Source of the DNA: an uncultured Clostridia bacterium
Lineage (GTDB): Bacteria; Bacillota; Clostridia; Oscillospirales; CAG-272
Direction: 5' to 3'
NCBI GenBank assembly: GCA_947630625.1
Contig: CANRIL010000007.1
Coordinates: forward strand, 32,793 to 96,792
DNA: 64,000 nucleotides
The position numbers and the translations under genes are program-made. Positions 39,037-47,326 of this stretch are shown here, piece after piece; position 1 is the stretch's first letter; each line of letters opens with the position of its first letter. The notes under the pieces were generated by a model. The model made no database searches and was not told the origin of the DNA. It worked only from the letters and a program-made list of their open reading frames with translations.

Positions 39037-40514
39037 TAAAGCGGCAGAGGATCATAATAATCGTTCTCGCGGCGGTGTTCGCGCTGCTCATAGCGGCTTA
39101 TTTCATCGTCATCCGCCCGCTGACGCGGGAGGATGAACCGGCGGACACGTCCGTGAATGTCGACCCCGGAGAGGGAGTCTACGCGAACAGACCGCTCATG
39201 TACCCGATGATAGACAGGGACGACATGCAGTCGGTCGAGGTGATAAACGAGAACGGCACTTATAAGCTTGTATACGACGATAAGATAGGCGATTTTGTCA
39301 TCGACGGGTACGAGGCTCTGACGGTCAACCCGCTCATGTTTACGCAGCTCGTAGTCGACACCGGCTTTTCCAACATACTCGGTACCGTGTCGGATAACGC
39401 GACCGAAGACGAGCTTGTACAGTACGGCTTCAAGGGAGACGACGCGCATACGGCGAAGTTCGTCGTTACGCAGAGAAACGGCATAGTGCACACTGTAACG
39501 GTCGGCGCGCGCGTGATCTCCGGCGGCGGATTTTACGCCATGTACGAGGGCAGGAACAAAATATATATCATAAGCAGCACCATCGAAAAGACCGTGTTCG
39601 GCAAGATCGAGGATATGCTGTCCCCTGTCGTGTCGACGGGCATACCGCTCACGTCGTATTATAATATCGAAGACTTCACGATAAAGCATTACGGCGAGGA
39701 CTTCATCAAGTGCCGCAATCTCTCCTCCGACGAGATCACGGAGCTTGAATCGACGGCGCAGGCAAAGGCGGTGACAGTCTATCCGGCGCAGTATATGCTC
39801 TCGATGGATTACGACACGACGCTTCAGCTGCTCATAGATTACAGCGGCGAATCAGTCGTCGCGATCGGGCTGACGGAAGAGAATTTTGAAAAATTCGGAC
39901 TTACGGACGAGCCTTACAGTATATCGTACGAATATGACGGTTACAAGTTCAAGCTGACGGCGAGCGAACCCGTAGACGGGTACTATTATGTGGCGACATC
40001 GATGTTTGACATCATCGTCAAGGTGCCGGAGGCGGATTTCGAATTTTTGACGTGGGACCTCAAGCACTGGATAGACCCGCTCATCTTCTCGCGCAGCATC
40101 ACGGTCATCAACAGCATAAAGATAGAGAGCGAGGCGCTGACGGAGACGTTCAGGCTGACGCACAGACCGAAGGACGACCCCGATCTGATAGTAGTCGGCG
40201 ACGAGTGCGGTCAGATACACGATATACCGAACTTCCGCGAGTTTTATAAGACGCTCCTTTATGTGCAGCTCTACGATTACGCGCCTGAGGACGTGAATGT
40301 CACGGAGGACGACTGCGTTCTCAAATTCACGATATCGACGGCGAACGGGACCGTCAACGAGTACTCGTTCTATCAGTACAGCACGCGCCGGTGCCTGCTC
40401 CGCATCAACGGAGAGGGGCAGTTCTACGTGTTCATTGACATACCGGAGAAGATCATAAGCGACGCGCAGAAGGTCATAAACGGCGAGCCCGTCGACGCGC
40501 TTGACAAGGATTAA
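39033..40514 (+). CDS. DUF4340 domain-containing membrane-anchored protein
   Basis: 493 aa. It has a single N-terminal transmembrane helix (IIIIVLAAVFALLIAAYFIVI) followed by an extracytoplasmic region in which DUF4340-type repeats can be seen, such as YKLVYDDKIGDFVIDGYEAL, VVDTGFSNILGTVSDNA and a second half with YSISYEYDGYKFKLTAS. The start at 39033 overlaps the GldG stop (ATGA) and has AGGAG upstream; the longer open frame is not used. The protein ends the four-gene ABC operon. Its biochemical role is unknown. Confidence 0.85.
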   Translation: MIKRQRIIIIVLAAVFALLIAAYFIVIRPLTREDEPADTSVNVDPGEGVYANRPLMYPMIDRDDMQSVEVINENGTYKLVYDDKIGDFVIDGYEALTVNPLMFTQLVVDTGFSNILGTVSDNATEDELVQYGFKGDDAHTAKFVVTQRNGIVHTVTVGARVISGGGFYAMYEGRNKIYIISSTIEKTVFGKIEDMLSPVVSTGIPLTSYYNIEDFTIKHYGEDFIKCRNLSSDEITELESTAQAKAVTVYPAQYMLSMDYDTTLQLLIDYSGESVVAIGLTEENFEKFGLTDEPYSISYEYDGYKFKLTASEPVDGYYYVATSMFDIIVKVPEADFEFLTWDLKHWIDPLIFSRSITVINSIKIESEALTETFRLTHRPKDDPDLIVVGDECGQIHDIPNFREFYKTLLYVQLYDYAPEDVNVTEDDCVLKFTISTANGTVNEYSFYQYSTRRCLLRINGEGQFYVFIDIPEKIISDAQKVINGEPVDALDKD

Positions 40515-40583
40515 GGAATCAAAAACGGTTTAATACGGAAAGGGAGCCGGCGGCGGCTCCCTTTTCCGGGGAAGGAAGACATA

Positions 40584-41270
40584 ATGACAATAAACGGAAT
40601 ACAGAAGCTGACGCTGCTCGATTTTCCGGAACATGTGGCGTGCACGGTGTTCCTCGCGGGGTGCGATCTAAGATGCCCGTTTTGCCATAACGCGTCGCTC
40701 GTTACGGCGGCGCCGGAACCGGTGATGGACGAGGAGCGGTTTTTCTCGTTTCTCGAAAAGAGGCGGGGCATTCTTGACGGCGTTGCGATCACGGGCGGCG
40801 AGCCGCTTCTGCGACGGGATATAAAGGAATTCGCGGCGCGCATAAAGGCGGCGGGTTTCGGCGTCAAGCTCGACACGAACGGCACGCATCCGGGCGCGCT
40901 TTCGGAGATTATCGAGGCGGGCGTCGTCGACTACGTGGCGATGGATATAAAAAATTCGCCCGCCAAATATGCGGCGACGACGGGGGGCAAAATAAATATT
41001 GACGATGTTAAAGCGTCGGTGTCCTTGCTGCTCGAAGGCAAGGTCGAGTACGAGTTCCGCACGACTGTCGTACATGAGCTGCACGAGCGCGGGGATTTTG
41101 TCGAGATCGGCAAATTCATTGACGGGGCTGAGCGGTATTTTCTTCAGCAGTTCCGCGACTCGGGCGAAATTCTGGGCGGGACGTTCACGATGCCGACGAA
41201 GGAGGAAATGGCCGAATTTGCGGACGCGGCGCGTCCGTTCGTCCGGAATGTCGCGCTGAGAGGCGTATAA
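40584..41270 (+). CDS. nrdG: Anaerobic ribonucleotide reductase activating protein (radical SAM)
   Basis: 228 aa. The radical-SAM cluster motif is CDLRCPFCHN near residue 28, preceded by GIQKLTLLDFPEHVACTVFLAG, the usual NrdG2-type start, and followed by AITGGEPLLRRDI (SAM binding). It installs the glycyl radical on NrdD under anaerobic conditions using SAM and reduced flavodoxin or ferredoxin. The nrdD gene follows about 290 nt downstream with its own promoter. A pyruvate-formate-lyase activase is a less likely reading given the neighbour. Confidence 0.9.
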   Translation: MTINGIQKLTLLDFPEHVACTVFLAGCDLRCPFCHNASLVTAAPEPVMDEERFFSFLEKRRGILDGVAITGGEPLLRRDIKEFAARIKAAGFGVKLDTNGTHPGALSEIIEAGVVDYVAMDIKNSPAKYAATTGGKINIDDVKASVSLLLEGKVEYEFRTTVVHELHERGDFVEIGKFIDGAERYFLQQFRDSGEILGGTFTMPTKEEMAEFADAARPFVRNVALRGV

Positions 41271-41271
41271 T

Positions 41272-41388
41272 ATGCGCGCAGCGCTGCACACCGCCGCGTA
41301 TGACGCCGCGCACAGCATAGCGCGCAGCGCCGCGTATAACGCGCGTATGCGGTCGGGCAGAATAAAAGCGGGAAGGTCATTTTATTAA
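41272..41388 (+). CDS. Possible 38-aa Ala/Arg-rich small ORF
   Basis: Starting two bases after the nrdG stop, an ATG with GAGAGG eight bases upstream opens a frame of 38 codons rich in Ala, Arg and Tyr (MRAALHTAAYDAAHSIARS...). The DNA is made of GC-rich imperfect repeats (GCGCGCAGCGC and CCGCGTATGACGCC), so it may be a chance frame within low-complexity DNA. No family is recognised. Confidence 0.2.
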   Translation: MRAALHTAAYDAAHSIARSAAYNARMRSGRIKAGRSFY

Positions 41389-41444
41389 GAAAAACACGGC
41401 GGGAAAAGGCAAAAAAATCGTCATGTCTAATTTCGGGAAATCTC

Positions 41445-41474
41445 TTGACAGCACAATATATTGTGTGCTATAAT
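41445..41474 (+). promoter_or_regulatory. nrdD promoter with NrdR-box-like palindrome
   Basis: TTGACA (41445-41450) and TATAAT (41469-41474) flank an 18-nt spacer that contains the perfect palindrome CACAATATATTGTG (41452-41465). This closely matches the NrdR box consensus ACACwATATwTwGTGT. Binding between -35 and -10 would block polymerase, so repression by the ATP-cone repressor NrdR is expected. Confidence 0.8.
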
Positions 41475-41562
41475 TTTTCCCGCACTACAAAATGTGGCGG
41501 CCGCACGGGATAACCGGGACGGGGACATGTTTATAAATATTATACAGGCGAAGGAGAGAGAG

Positions 41563-43956
41563 ATGTATCAGGTAAAAAAGAGAGACGGAAAGATAACGGA
41601 TTTCGATATATCGAAAATAAGCACGGCGATCGAGAAGGCGTTTCTGGCGGAGCACGTCAACTATCACCCGTCGGTGATAGACCTTCTGGCGCTGAAGGTC
41701 ACGGCTGATTTTTCACCGAAGATAAAGGACGACACGATTTCGGTCGAGGACATACAGGACAGCGTTGAAAAGGTGCTCTCCGAGGCGGGATATGCCGACA
41801 TCGCGAAGGCGTACATCCTCTATCGCCGCCAGCGCGAGAAGATACGCAACATGGGCTCGACGATACTTGACTATAAAGAGCTCGTCGATCAGTACGTCAA
41901 GGCGGCGGACTGGCGCGTCAAGGAAAACAGCACCGTCACATATTCGGTCGGCGGTCTGATCCTCTCAAATTCCGGCGCGATAACGGCGAACTACTGGCTC
42001 TCCGAGGTATATGACAAGGAAGTTGCGGACGCGCACAGGAACGGCGATTTCCATCTGCACGATCTTTCGATGCTGACGGGATACTGCGCCGGATGGTCGC
42101 TGAAGCAGCTCATAAAGGAAGGACTCGGCGGCGTCGTCGGCAGGATCACATCGGCTCCCGCAAGCCATCTTTCCACCCTCTGCAACCAGATGGTCAACTT
42201 CCTCGGCATAATGCAGAACGAATGGGCGGGCGCGCAGGCGTTCTCGTCGTTTGACACGTATTTAGCGCCGTTCGTCAAGGTGGACAACCTCACATATAAG
42301 GAAGTCAAGCAGTGCATACAGAGCTTCATTTTCGGCGTCAACACGCCGTCGCGCTGGGGCACGCAGGCTCCGTTCTCGAATATCACGCTCGACTGGACTG
42401 TTCCCGCCGACCTTGAAAATCTCCACGCCATCGTAGGCGGCAAGGAAATGGATTTCACCTACGGCGACTGCAAGCCGGAGATGGACCTCATCAACCGCGC
42501 GTTCATCAACATCATGATCGAGGGCGACGCGAACGGGCGCGGCTTCCAGTACCCGATACCGACGTATTCGATCACGAAGGATTTTGACTGGTCGGAGACG
42601 GAAAACAACAAGCTTCTCTTTGAAATGACCGCGAAATACGGCACGCCGTATTTCTCAAACTATATAAACAGCGACATGGAGCCGTCCGATGTCCGCTCCA
42701 TGTGCTGCCGTCTGCGTCTCGATCTGCGCGAGCTGCGCAAGAAGTCGGGCGGATTCTTCGGTTCCGGCGAATCTACGGGCTCGATCGGCGTCGTTACGAT
42801 AAACATGCCGAGGATCGCGTATCTTTCCAAGGATGAGAAGGAATTTTACGAGCGCCTTGACCACATGATGGATCTCGCGGCACGTTCGCTCGACACGAAG
42901 CGCACGGTCATAACAAAGCTGCTCGACGCGGGGCTTTATCCCTACACGAAGAGATACCTCGGCACGTTCGCAAACCACTTCTCTACGATAGGTCTTGTCG
43001 GCATGAACGAGGCTTGCCTCAACGCCGCATGGCTGCGCTGCGACCTCACCGACCCGCGCGCTCAGCAGTTCACGAAGGATGTCCTCAACCACATGAGGGA
43101 GCGCCTCTCCGACTATCAGGAGAAGTACGGCGACCTCTTCAACCTCGAGGCGACGCCGGCTGAATCAACGTCGTACAGGCTCGCGAAGCACGACAAGGAG
43201 CAGTACCCCGATATCATCACGGCGAACGAGCGCTGCGGGACTCCGTATTACACGAACAGCTCTCATCTCCCCGTCGGCTTCACCGACGACGTGTTCTCCG
43301 CGCTCGATATACAGGACGAGCTCCAGACGCTTTACACGTCCGGCACCGTGTTCCACGCGTTCCTCGGCGAGCGCCTGCCCGATTGGCGTTCGACCGCGGC
43401 GCTTGTGCGCAAGATTGCGGAAAATTATAAGCTCCCGTACTATACGATGAGCCCGACATATTCGATTTGCCCGGAGCACGGATATATCGTGGGCGAGCAT
43501 TTTGAGTGCCCCGAATGCGGAGCCGAGACGGAGGTCTACAGCCGTATCACGGGATATTATCGCCCCGTCCGCAACTGGAACGACGGAAAGGCGCAGGAAT
43601 TCCGCGACAGACTTGAATACGACGTTTCCGCGTTCGTTCAGAACGAGGTGACGCCCGCGGCGGCGACGCCGCCCGTGACCGAATCCGCGCCGGAGCAGCT
43701 CATGGCGACCGGCGGCGAAAGCCTCTATCTCTTCACGACGGCAACGTGCCCGAACTGCAAGATCGCGGTGTCGCTGCTCGACCGCGCGGGGATCGAGTAT
43801 GAAAAGTTCCTTGCCGAGGAAAACCGCGACCTCGTTTCCGAGTTCGGCATCCGTCAGGCGCCGACGCTCGTCGTCGTGCGCGGCGGCGATACCGAGAAAT
43901 ACGCGGGCGTCGCGAACATCAAGCGATATATAGCGGGTGAACCCGCGAAGGCGTAA
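41563..43956 (+). CDS. nrdD: Anaerobic ribonucleoside-triphosphate reductase with C-terminal glutaredoxin-like domain
   Basis: 797 aa. An N-terminal ATP cone (about 1-95, YQVKKRDGKITDFDISKISTAI) gives allosteric control. The catalytic barrel carries LSTLCNQMVNFLGIMQNEWAGAQAFSSFDTYL, and the C-terminal region has the zinc cysteines CPEHGY and CPECGAE followed by the glycyl-radical motif YSRITGYY. After about residue 716 there is an extra glutaredoxin-like domain with FTTATCPNCKIAV (Cys 729 and 732) and QAPTLVVV. Canonical NrdD ends before this. The fusion may supply electrons through the thioredoxin reductase encoded downstream. AAGGAG precedes the chosen ATG. Confidence 0.95.
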   Translation: MYQVKKRDGKITDFDISKISTAIEKAFLAEHVNYHPSVIDLLALKVTADFSPKIKDDTISVEDIQDSVEKVLSEAGYADIAKAYILYRRQREKIRNMGSTILDYKELVDQYVKAADWRVKENSTVTYSVGGLILSNSGAITANYWLSEVYDKEVADAHRNGDFHLHDLSMLTGYCAGWSLKQLIKEGLGGVVGRITSAPASHLSTLCNQMVNFLGIMQNEWAGAQAFSSFDTYLAPFVKVDNLTYKEVKQCIQSFIFGVNTPSRWGTQAPFSNITLDWTVPADLENLHAIVGGKEMDFTYGDCKPEMDLINRAFINIMIEGDANGRGFQYPIPTYSITKDFDWSETENNKLLFEMTAKYGTPYFSNYINSDMEPSDVRSMCCRLRLDLRELRKKSGGFFGSGESTGSIGVVTINMPRIAYLSKDEKEFYERLDHMMDLAARSLDTKRTVITKLLDAGLYPYTKRYLGTFANHFSTIGLVGMNEACLNAAWLRCDLTDPRAQQFTKDVLNHMRERLSDYQEKYGDLFNLEATPAESTSYRLAKHDKEQYPDIITANERCGTPYYTNSSHLPVGFTDDVFSALDIQDELQTLYTSGTVFHAFLGERLPDWRSTAALVRKIAENYKLPYYTMSPTYSICPEHGYIVGEHFECPECGAETEVYSRITGYYRPVRNWNDGKAQEFRDRLEYDVSAFVQNEVTPAAATPPVTESAPEQLMATGGESLYLFTTATCPNCKIAVSLLDRAGIEYEKFLAEENRDLVSEFGIRQAPTLVVVRGGDTEKYAGVANIKRYIAGEPAKA

Positions 43957-43967
43957 ACGCCAAAGAA

Positions 43968-43994
43968 GCGCCCCCGCTTAAAAAGCGGGGGCGC
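43968..43994 (+). terminator. Hairpin after nrdD
   Basis: Perfect 12-bp stem GCGCCCCCGCTT/AAGCGGGGGCGC with a three-base loop; no T-tract follows. Confidence 0.6.
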
Positions 43995-44109
43995 GCGTGA
44001 ATAAAACGGGTCGTGACAGCCGACGATCGGGGCTTTTAAAAAATTCGAGGGAAAAGGATATGGCGGGATCGAAAGACGCGAAGGTTTTCTTCCGCCGAAG
44101 AAAAATAAT

Positions 44110-45030
44110 ATGTACGATATAATCATAATCGGCGCGGGGCCCGCGGGGCTGACGGCGGCGATATACGCGCGGCGCGCGGAGAGAAGCGTGCTTGTACTTG
44201 AAAAGGGCGCGTTCGGCGGACAGATGACGTATTCGCCCAAAATAGAGAATTACCCCGGCATAGCGGCGGCTTCGGGAACAGAGATTGCTGACCTCATGGT
44301 GGGGCAGGCGCTCGACCTCGGAGCCGAGATAGAGCCCGCGGAGGTCGTAAAGGTCGAAGACGGGGACGCGCCGGACTATAATAAGCGCGTTTTGTGCGCG
44401 GACGGGACTGAATACGAGTGCCGCGCCGTCATAATCGCCGCCGGGGCTGAGCACAGGCGGCTGGGCGTTCCGGGCGAGGAGAAATTTATCGGCGAGGGCG
44501 TTTCGTTCTGCGCCGTGTGCGACGGGGCGTTTTATCGCGGGAGGCGCGTCGCCGTTGTCGGCGGCGGCAATTCGGCGCTCGCGGAGGCGCTTTTGCTGGC
44601 GGACGGCTGCGAACACGTCACGATCTTGCAGAATCTTGACGCGCTGACAGGCGAGGCGGCGATGTGCCGCGCGATCGAGGCGCGCGAAAACGTTGCGGTC
44701 GTGTGCGGCGTCACGGTTTCGGAGGTGCTGGAGCGTGAGGACGGCGGCTTCGGCGGCGTTATGATAAAGCATACGGACGACGGGAGAACGGAGAAGGTCG
44801 AGTGCGACGGGGTATTCGTCGCTATCGGGCTTGAGCCGAAAAATGAGCCGTTTGCGGGCGTGACGAGCCTTGACGAACGGGGATATATCCTTTCTGACGA
44901 GTCCTGCTTTGCTGAAACGCCGGGCGTGTTTGTCGCTGGGGACTGCCGCACGAAATCCGTGCGCCAGATCACGACAGCGACCGCGGACGGCGCCGCCGCA
45001 GCGATCGCGGCATGCCGGTATCTGGGATAA
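44110..45030 (+). CDS. trxB: Thioredoxin reductase
   Basis: 306 aa. FAD site GAGPAGLTAAIYA at the N-terminus, redox-active CAVC at 134-137 in FCAVCDGAF, NAD(P)H site VVGGGNSALAEALLL, and FAD-binding C-terminal VFVAGDCRTKSVRQI are all present. It reduces thioredoxin or glutaredoxin-like partners with NAD(P)H. The gene follows nrdD, whose C-terminal disulfide domain is a natural electron acceptor. No strong Shine-Dalgarno is visible before the ATG. It could also be a ferredoxin-dependent type, since basic NADPH-specificity residues were not checked. Confidence 0.95.
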   Translation: MYDIIIIGAGPAGLTAAIYARRAERSVLVLEKGAFGGQMTYSPKIENYPGIAAASGTEIADLMVGQALDLGAEIEPAEVVKVEDGDAPDYNKRVLCADGTEYECRAVIIAAGAEHRRLGVPGEEKFIGEGVSFCAVCDGAFYRGRRVAVVGGGNSALAEALLLADGCEHVTILQNLDALTGEAAMCRAIEARENVAVVCGVTVSEVLEREDGGFGGVMIKHTDDGRTEKVECDGVFVAIGLEPKNEPFAGVTSLDERGYILSDESCFAETPGVFVAGDCRTKSVRQITTATADGAAAAIAACRYLG

Positions 45031-45043
45031 AAAAGAGATGGGA

Positions 45044-45081
45044 ACCCCTCGCGCTATGGACGGCGCGAGGGGTATTTTTTT
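45044..45081 (+). terminator. Terminator after trxB
   Basis: ACCCCTCGCGC pairs with GCGCGAGGGGT, followed by A and seven T residues. Confidence 0.9.
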
Positions 45082-45098
45082 GCGCCTTTATGCGCGTT

Positions 45099-45290
45099 CT
45101 TCGAATATACTCATCCCACGCCAAAGGCGGCGGGAGGGAAATTTTTATCGCGCCTTCCTGCTTGTTTTTCGAATATACTCATCCCACGCCAAAGGCGGCG
45201 AGAGAGGCTATTTTATCGCACCCTCCGCTCATTCTTCGAAAATACTCTCCCGCGCCATAGGCGAGTGAGGGGGCAATTTTTGCCGTTTTG
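45099..45290. repeat. Three tandem copies of a ~67-nt unit
   Basis: Units starting at TTCGAATATACTCATCCCACG (read TCGAATATAC at 45101, 45169 and 45236, the last as TCGAAAATAC) repeat with periods of 68 and 67 nt. Each unit carries a small CGCC-AAAG-GGCG hairpin and then an AATTTTT-ATCGC tract. The third copy is the most diverged. The units are contiguous without unique spacers, so this is not a CRISPR array. They lie in the 390-nt gap between trxB and the beta-helix lipoprotein gene; no gene is supported there. Confidence 0.8.
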
Positions 45291-45422
45291 GCGCTTTTTT
45301 TGCGCGCGGTCAGAAAAACAAGCCGTTTTTTTCAGGAGTTGTTCACAGAAGCCTCAAAAGTTCGTAAGATTTTATGGGTACAATTATCGGCATAAAAGAC
45401 AAATAAATTTTTGGGGTCACAC

Positions 45423-47264
45423 ATGAAACGATTTTTTGCCCTTCTGATATGCGCGGCGCTGCTGCTTGTCGGATGCAGCACCGGCGGCGTGGAGCCGGGC
45501 GCGGACGGAACGACAGCGTTAACAGAAAAAAATGCCGACGTGCCCGACGATGGCAACAAAAGCAGCGGCAGCAGCGATGGGAGCGGCAGTTCCGGCGATC
45601 TTGACAGGCTGGACGCAGATGAAATATTTTCAAATCGCGACCTTTCGGGCGAATATGACGAAGACGGGGCGATAAAAAAGGAACTGTCGGGCGATGGGTT
45701 CACGGTCACGGAGGAGGGAGTCTATATCCTTTCCGGAAAGAGCAGCGGGCAGATCATCGTTGATACGGACAAAAGCGCGAAGGTGCAGCTCGTGCTCGCC
45801 GGACTTGAGGTGACGTGCGAGGGGAGCGCGGCGCTTTACGTGAAATCGGCGGACAAGGTGTTTGTCACGCTCGCCGAGGGGACGGAAAACAAGCTGATCT
45901 CCACGGGTTCGTTTTCGCCGGACGGAGACGTAAACGTCGACGGCGCGATTTTCTCACGCGAGGACATAACTATCAACGGGACCGGGTCGCTGTCGGTTGA
46001 GAGCACGGACCATGGGATCGTCTCAAAGGACGACCTTAAAATAACGGGCGGCACGCTCACCGTCACGGCGGAATCGCACGCGCTCTCAGGCAAGGACAGC
46101 GTTTGCATTGCGGGCGGCGCCCTGACTCTGACGGCAGGCGGCGACGGCGCGCACTCGTCAAACGACGAGGACGAAACGCGCGGCAATATCTTAATAACTG
46201 GCGGCACCATCAACATCGTGTGCGGCGGCGACGGGCTTGACGGCAGCGGAAAGGTCGAGATCGACGGCGGTACGCTCGATATAGAATCGGGCGGCGGCAG
46301 CGCCAACGGCGAGGCGCACAGGGACAATATGTGGGGCGGCTTCGGCAGCTCCGGCAGCAGCGATACGGATTCGGTAAGCCGGAAGGGAATAAAATCGGAT
46401 TCGTCGCTTATAATAACGGGCGGCGACATAAAAATAAATTCAGCTGACGACGCGCTCCACTCCGACGGCGCGGCAGCGTTTGCCGGCGGGGAAGCGGAGA
46501 TCGAAACGGGCGACGACGGTGTACACGCGGAGGCGGACGTTGTGATTTCGGGCGGCACGCTGACGATAAAAAAATCATATGAAGGCATCGAGGGTAAGTC
46601 GATCACCGTTTCCGGCGGGCAAATCGACGTGACCTCGTCGGACGACGGATTCAACGCCTCCGACGGGACCGGCGACATGGGCGGGTTCGGCGGAGGCATG
46701 GGAGCTCCCGGCGGTTTCGGCGGAGCGCAGGGAGAGCAGTCTGACGGGTACGGCGACGTATACGTTCTGATCTCAGGCGGCACCGTTCACGTCGACGCGT
46801 CCGGAGACGGGCTCGATTCGAATGGCGGGCTTTATATTTCCGGCGGGGAGACGTATGTGGACGGACCCACGAACAGCGGCAACGGCGCGCTCGATTACGG
46901 CACGGAGGCGGTGATCTCGGGCGGCATCGTCGTGGCTGTCGGCGCGTCCGGAATGGCTGAAAATTTCAGCGCCTCCTCAACGCAGGGCGCGATCATGTAT
47001 AACACCACCGGCAGCGGAGAGATCGTTTTAAAAAATGAAGGGGGCGAGGAGCTTCTGTCATTTACGCCGTCAAAATCGTTTAATTCGGTCGTCGTAAGCG
47101 CGCCGGGGATCGAGGTCGGCGGCACGTATACGCTTTCGGTCGGCGGGCAGAGCTACACGGTAAAGATGGATTCGATCGTGTACGGTTCGGGAGGCGGCTT
47201 AGGCGGTCCCGGAGGCGGCGGTCCCGGCGGATTCGGCGGCGGACGCCCGGGCGGCAGACGGTGA
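45423..47264 (+). CDS. Carbohydrate-binding-domain-like beta-helix lipoprotein (DUF4353 type)
   Basis: 613 aa. A lipoprotein signal peptide (LLICAALLLVGCST, Cys about 17) and a Ser/Gly-rich linker precede a right-handed beta-helix built of repeats of the type ITGGTLTVTAESHAL, IDGGTLDIESGGG, ISGGTLTIKKSYEGIEG and ISGGTVHVDASGDGLDS. Glycine-rich loops (GGFGGGMGAPGGFGG) and a very Gly/Pro-rich C-terminus follow. Proteins of this type are annotated as carbohydrate-binding-domain-containing and are thought to sit on the cell surface. The ATG at 45423 is preceded by a GGGG run rather than a clear Shine-Dalgarno. Ligand unknown. Confidence 0.8.
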   Translation: MKRFFALLICAALLLVGCSTGGVEPGADGTTALTEKNADVPDDGNKSSGSSDGSGSSGDLDRLDADEIFSNRDLSGEYDEDGAIKKELSGDGFTVTEEGVYILSGKSSGQIIVDTDKSAKVQLVLAGLEVTCEGSAALYVKSADKVFVTLAEGTENKLISTGSFSPDGDVNVDGAIFSREDITINGTGSLSVESTDHGIVSKDDLKITGGTLTVTAESHALSGKDSVCIAGGALTLTAGGDGAHSSNDEDETRGNILITGGTINIVCGGDGLDGSGKVEIDGGTLDIESGGGSANGEAHRDNMWGGFGSSGSSDTDSVSRKGIKSDSSLIITGGDIKINSADDALHSDGAAAFAGGEAEIETGDDGVHAEADVVISGGTLTIKKSYEGIEGKSITVSGGQIDVTSSDDGFNASDGTGDMGGFGGGMGAPGGFGGAQGEQSDGYGDVYVLISGGTVHVDASGDGLDSNGGLYISGGETYVDGPTNSGNGALDYGTEAVISGGIVVAVGASGMAENFSASSTQGAIMYNTTGSGEIVLKNEGGEELLSFTPSKSFNSVVVSAPGIEVGGTYTLSVGGQSYTVKMDSIVYGSGGGLGGPGGGGPGGFGGGRPGGRR

Positions 47265-47285
47265 CGGATCACAGAATATAAAAAT

Positions 47286-47325
47286 GCGGTTCCGGGGAAA
47301 GGATCTCTCCGGAACCGCTTTTATT
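47286..47325. terminator. Bidirectional terminator between convergent genes
   Basis: GCGGTTCCGG/CCGGAACCGC hairpin with TTTTATTAT on the plus side, lying between the convergent beta-helix lipoprotein and barrel/DUF4430 genes. Confidence 0.8.
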
Positions 47326-47326
47326 A

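Noticed and set aside
45099..45290. Three repeats considered as a CRISPR array
   Set aside because: Units are contiguous with no unique spacers, and lack a CRISPR-like repeat of 28-37 nt.
45836..46783. 315-codon minus-strand Pro/Ser-rich frame
   Set aside because: Antisense of the Gly-rich beta-helix repeats; composition is a mirror effect.
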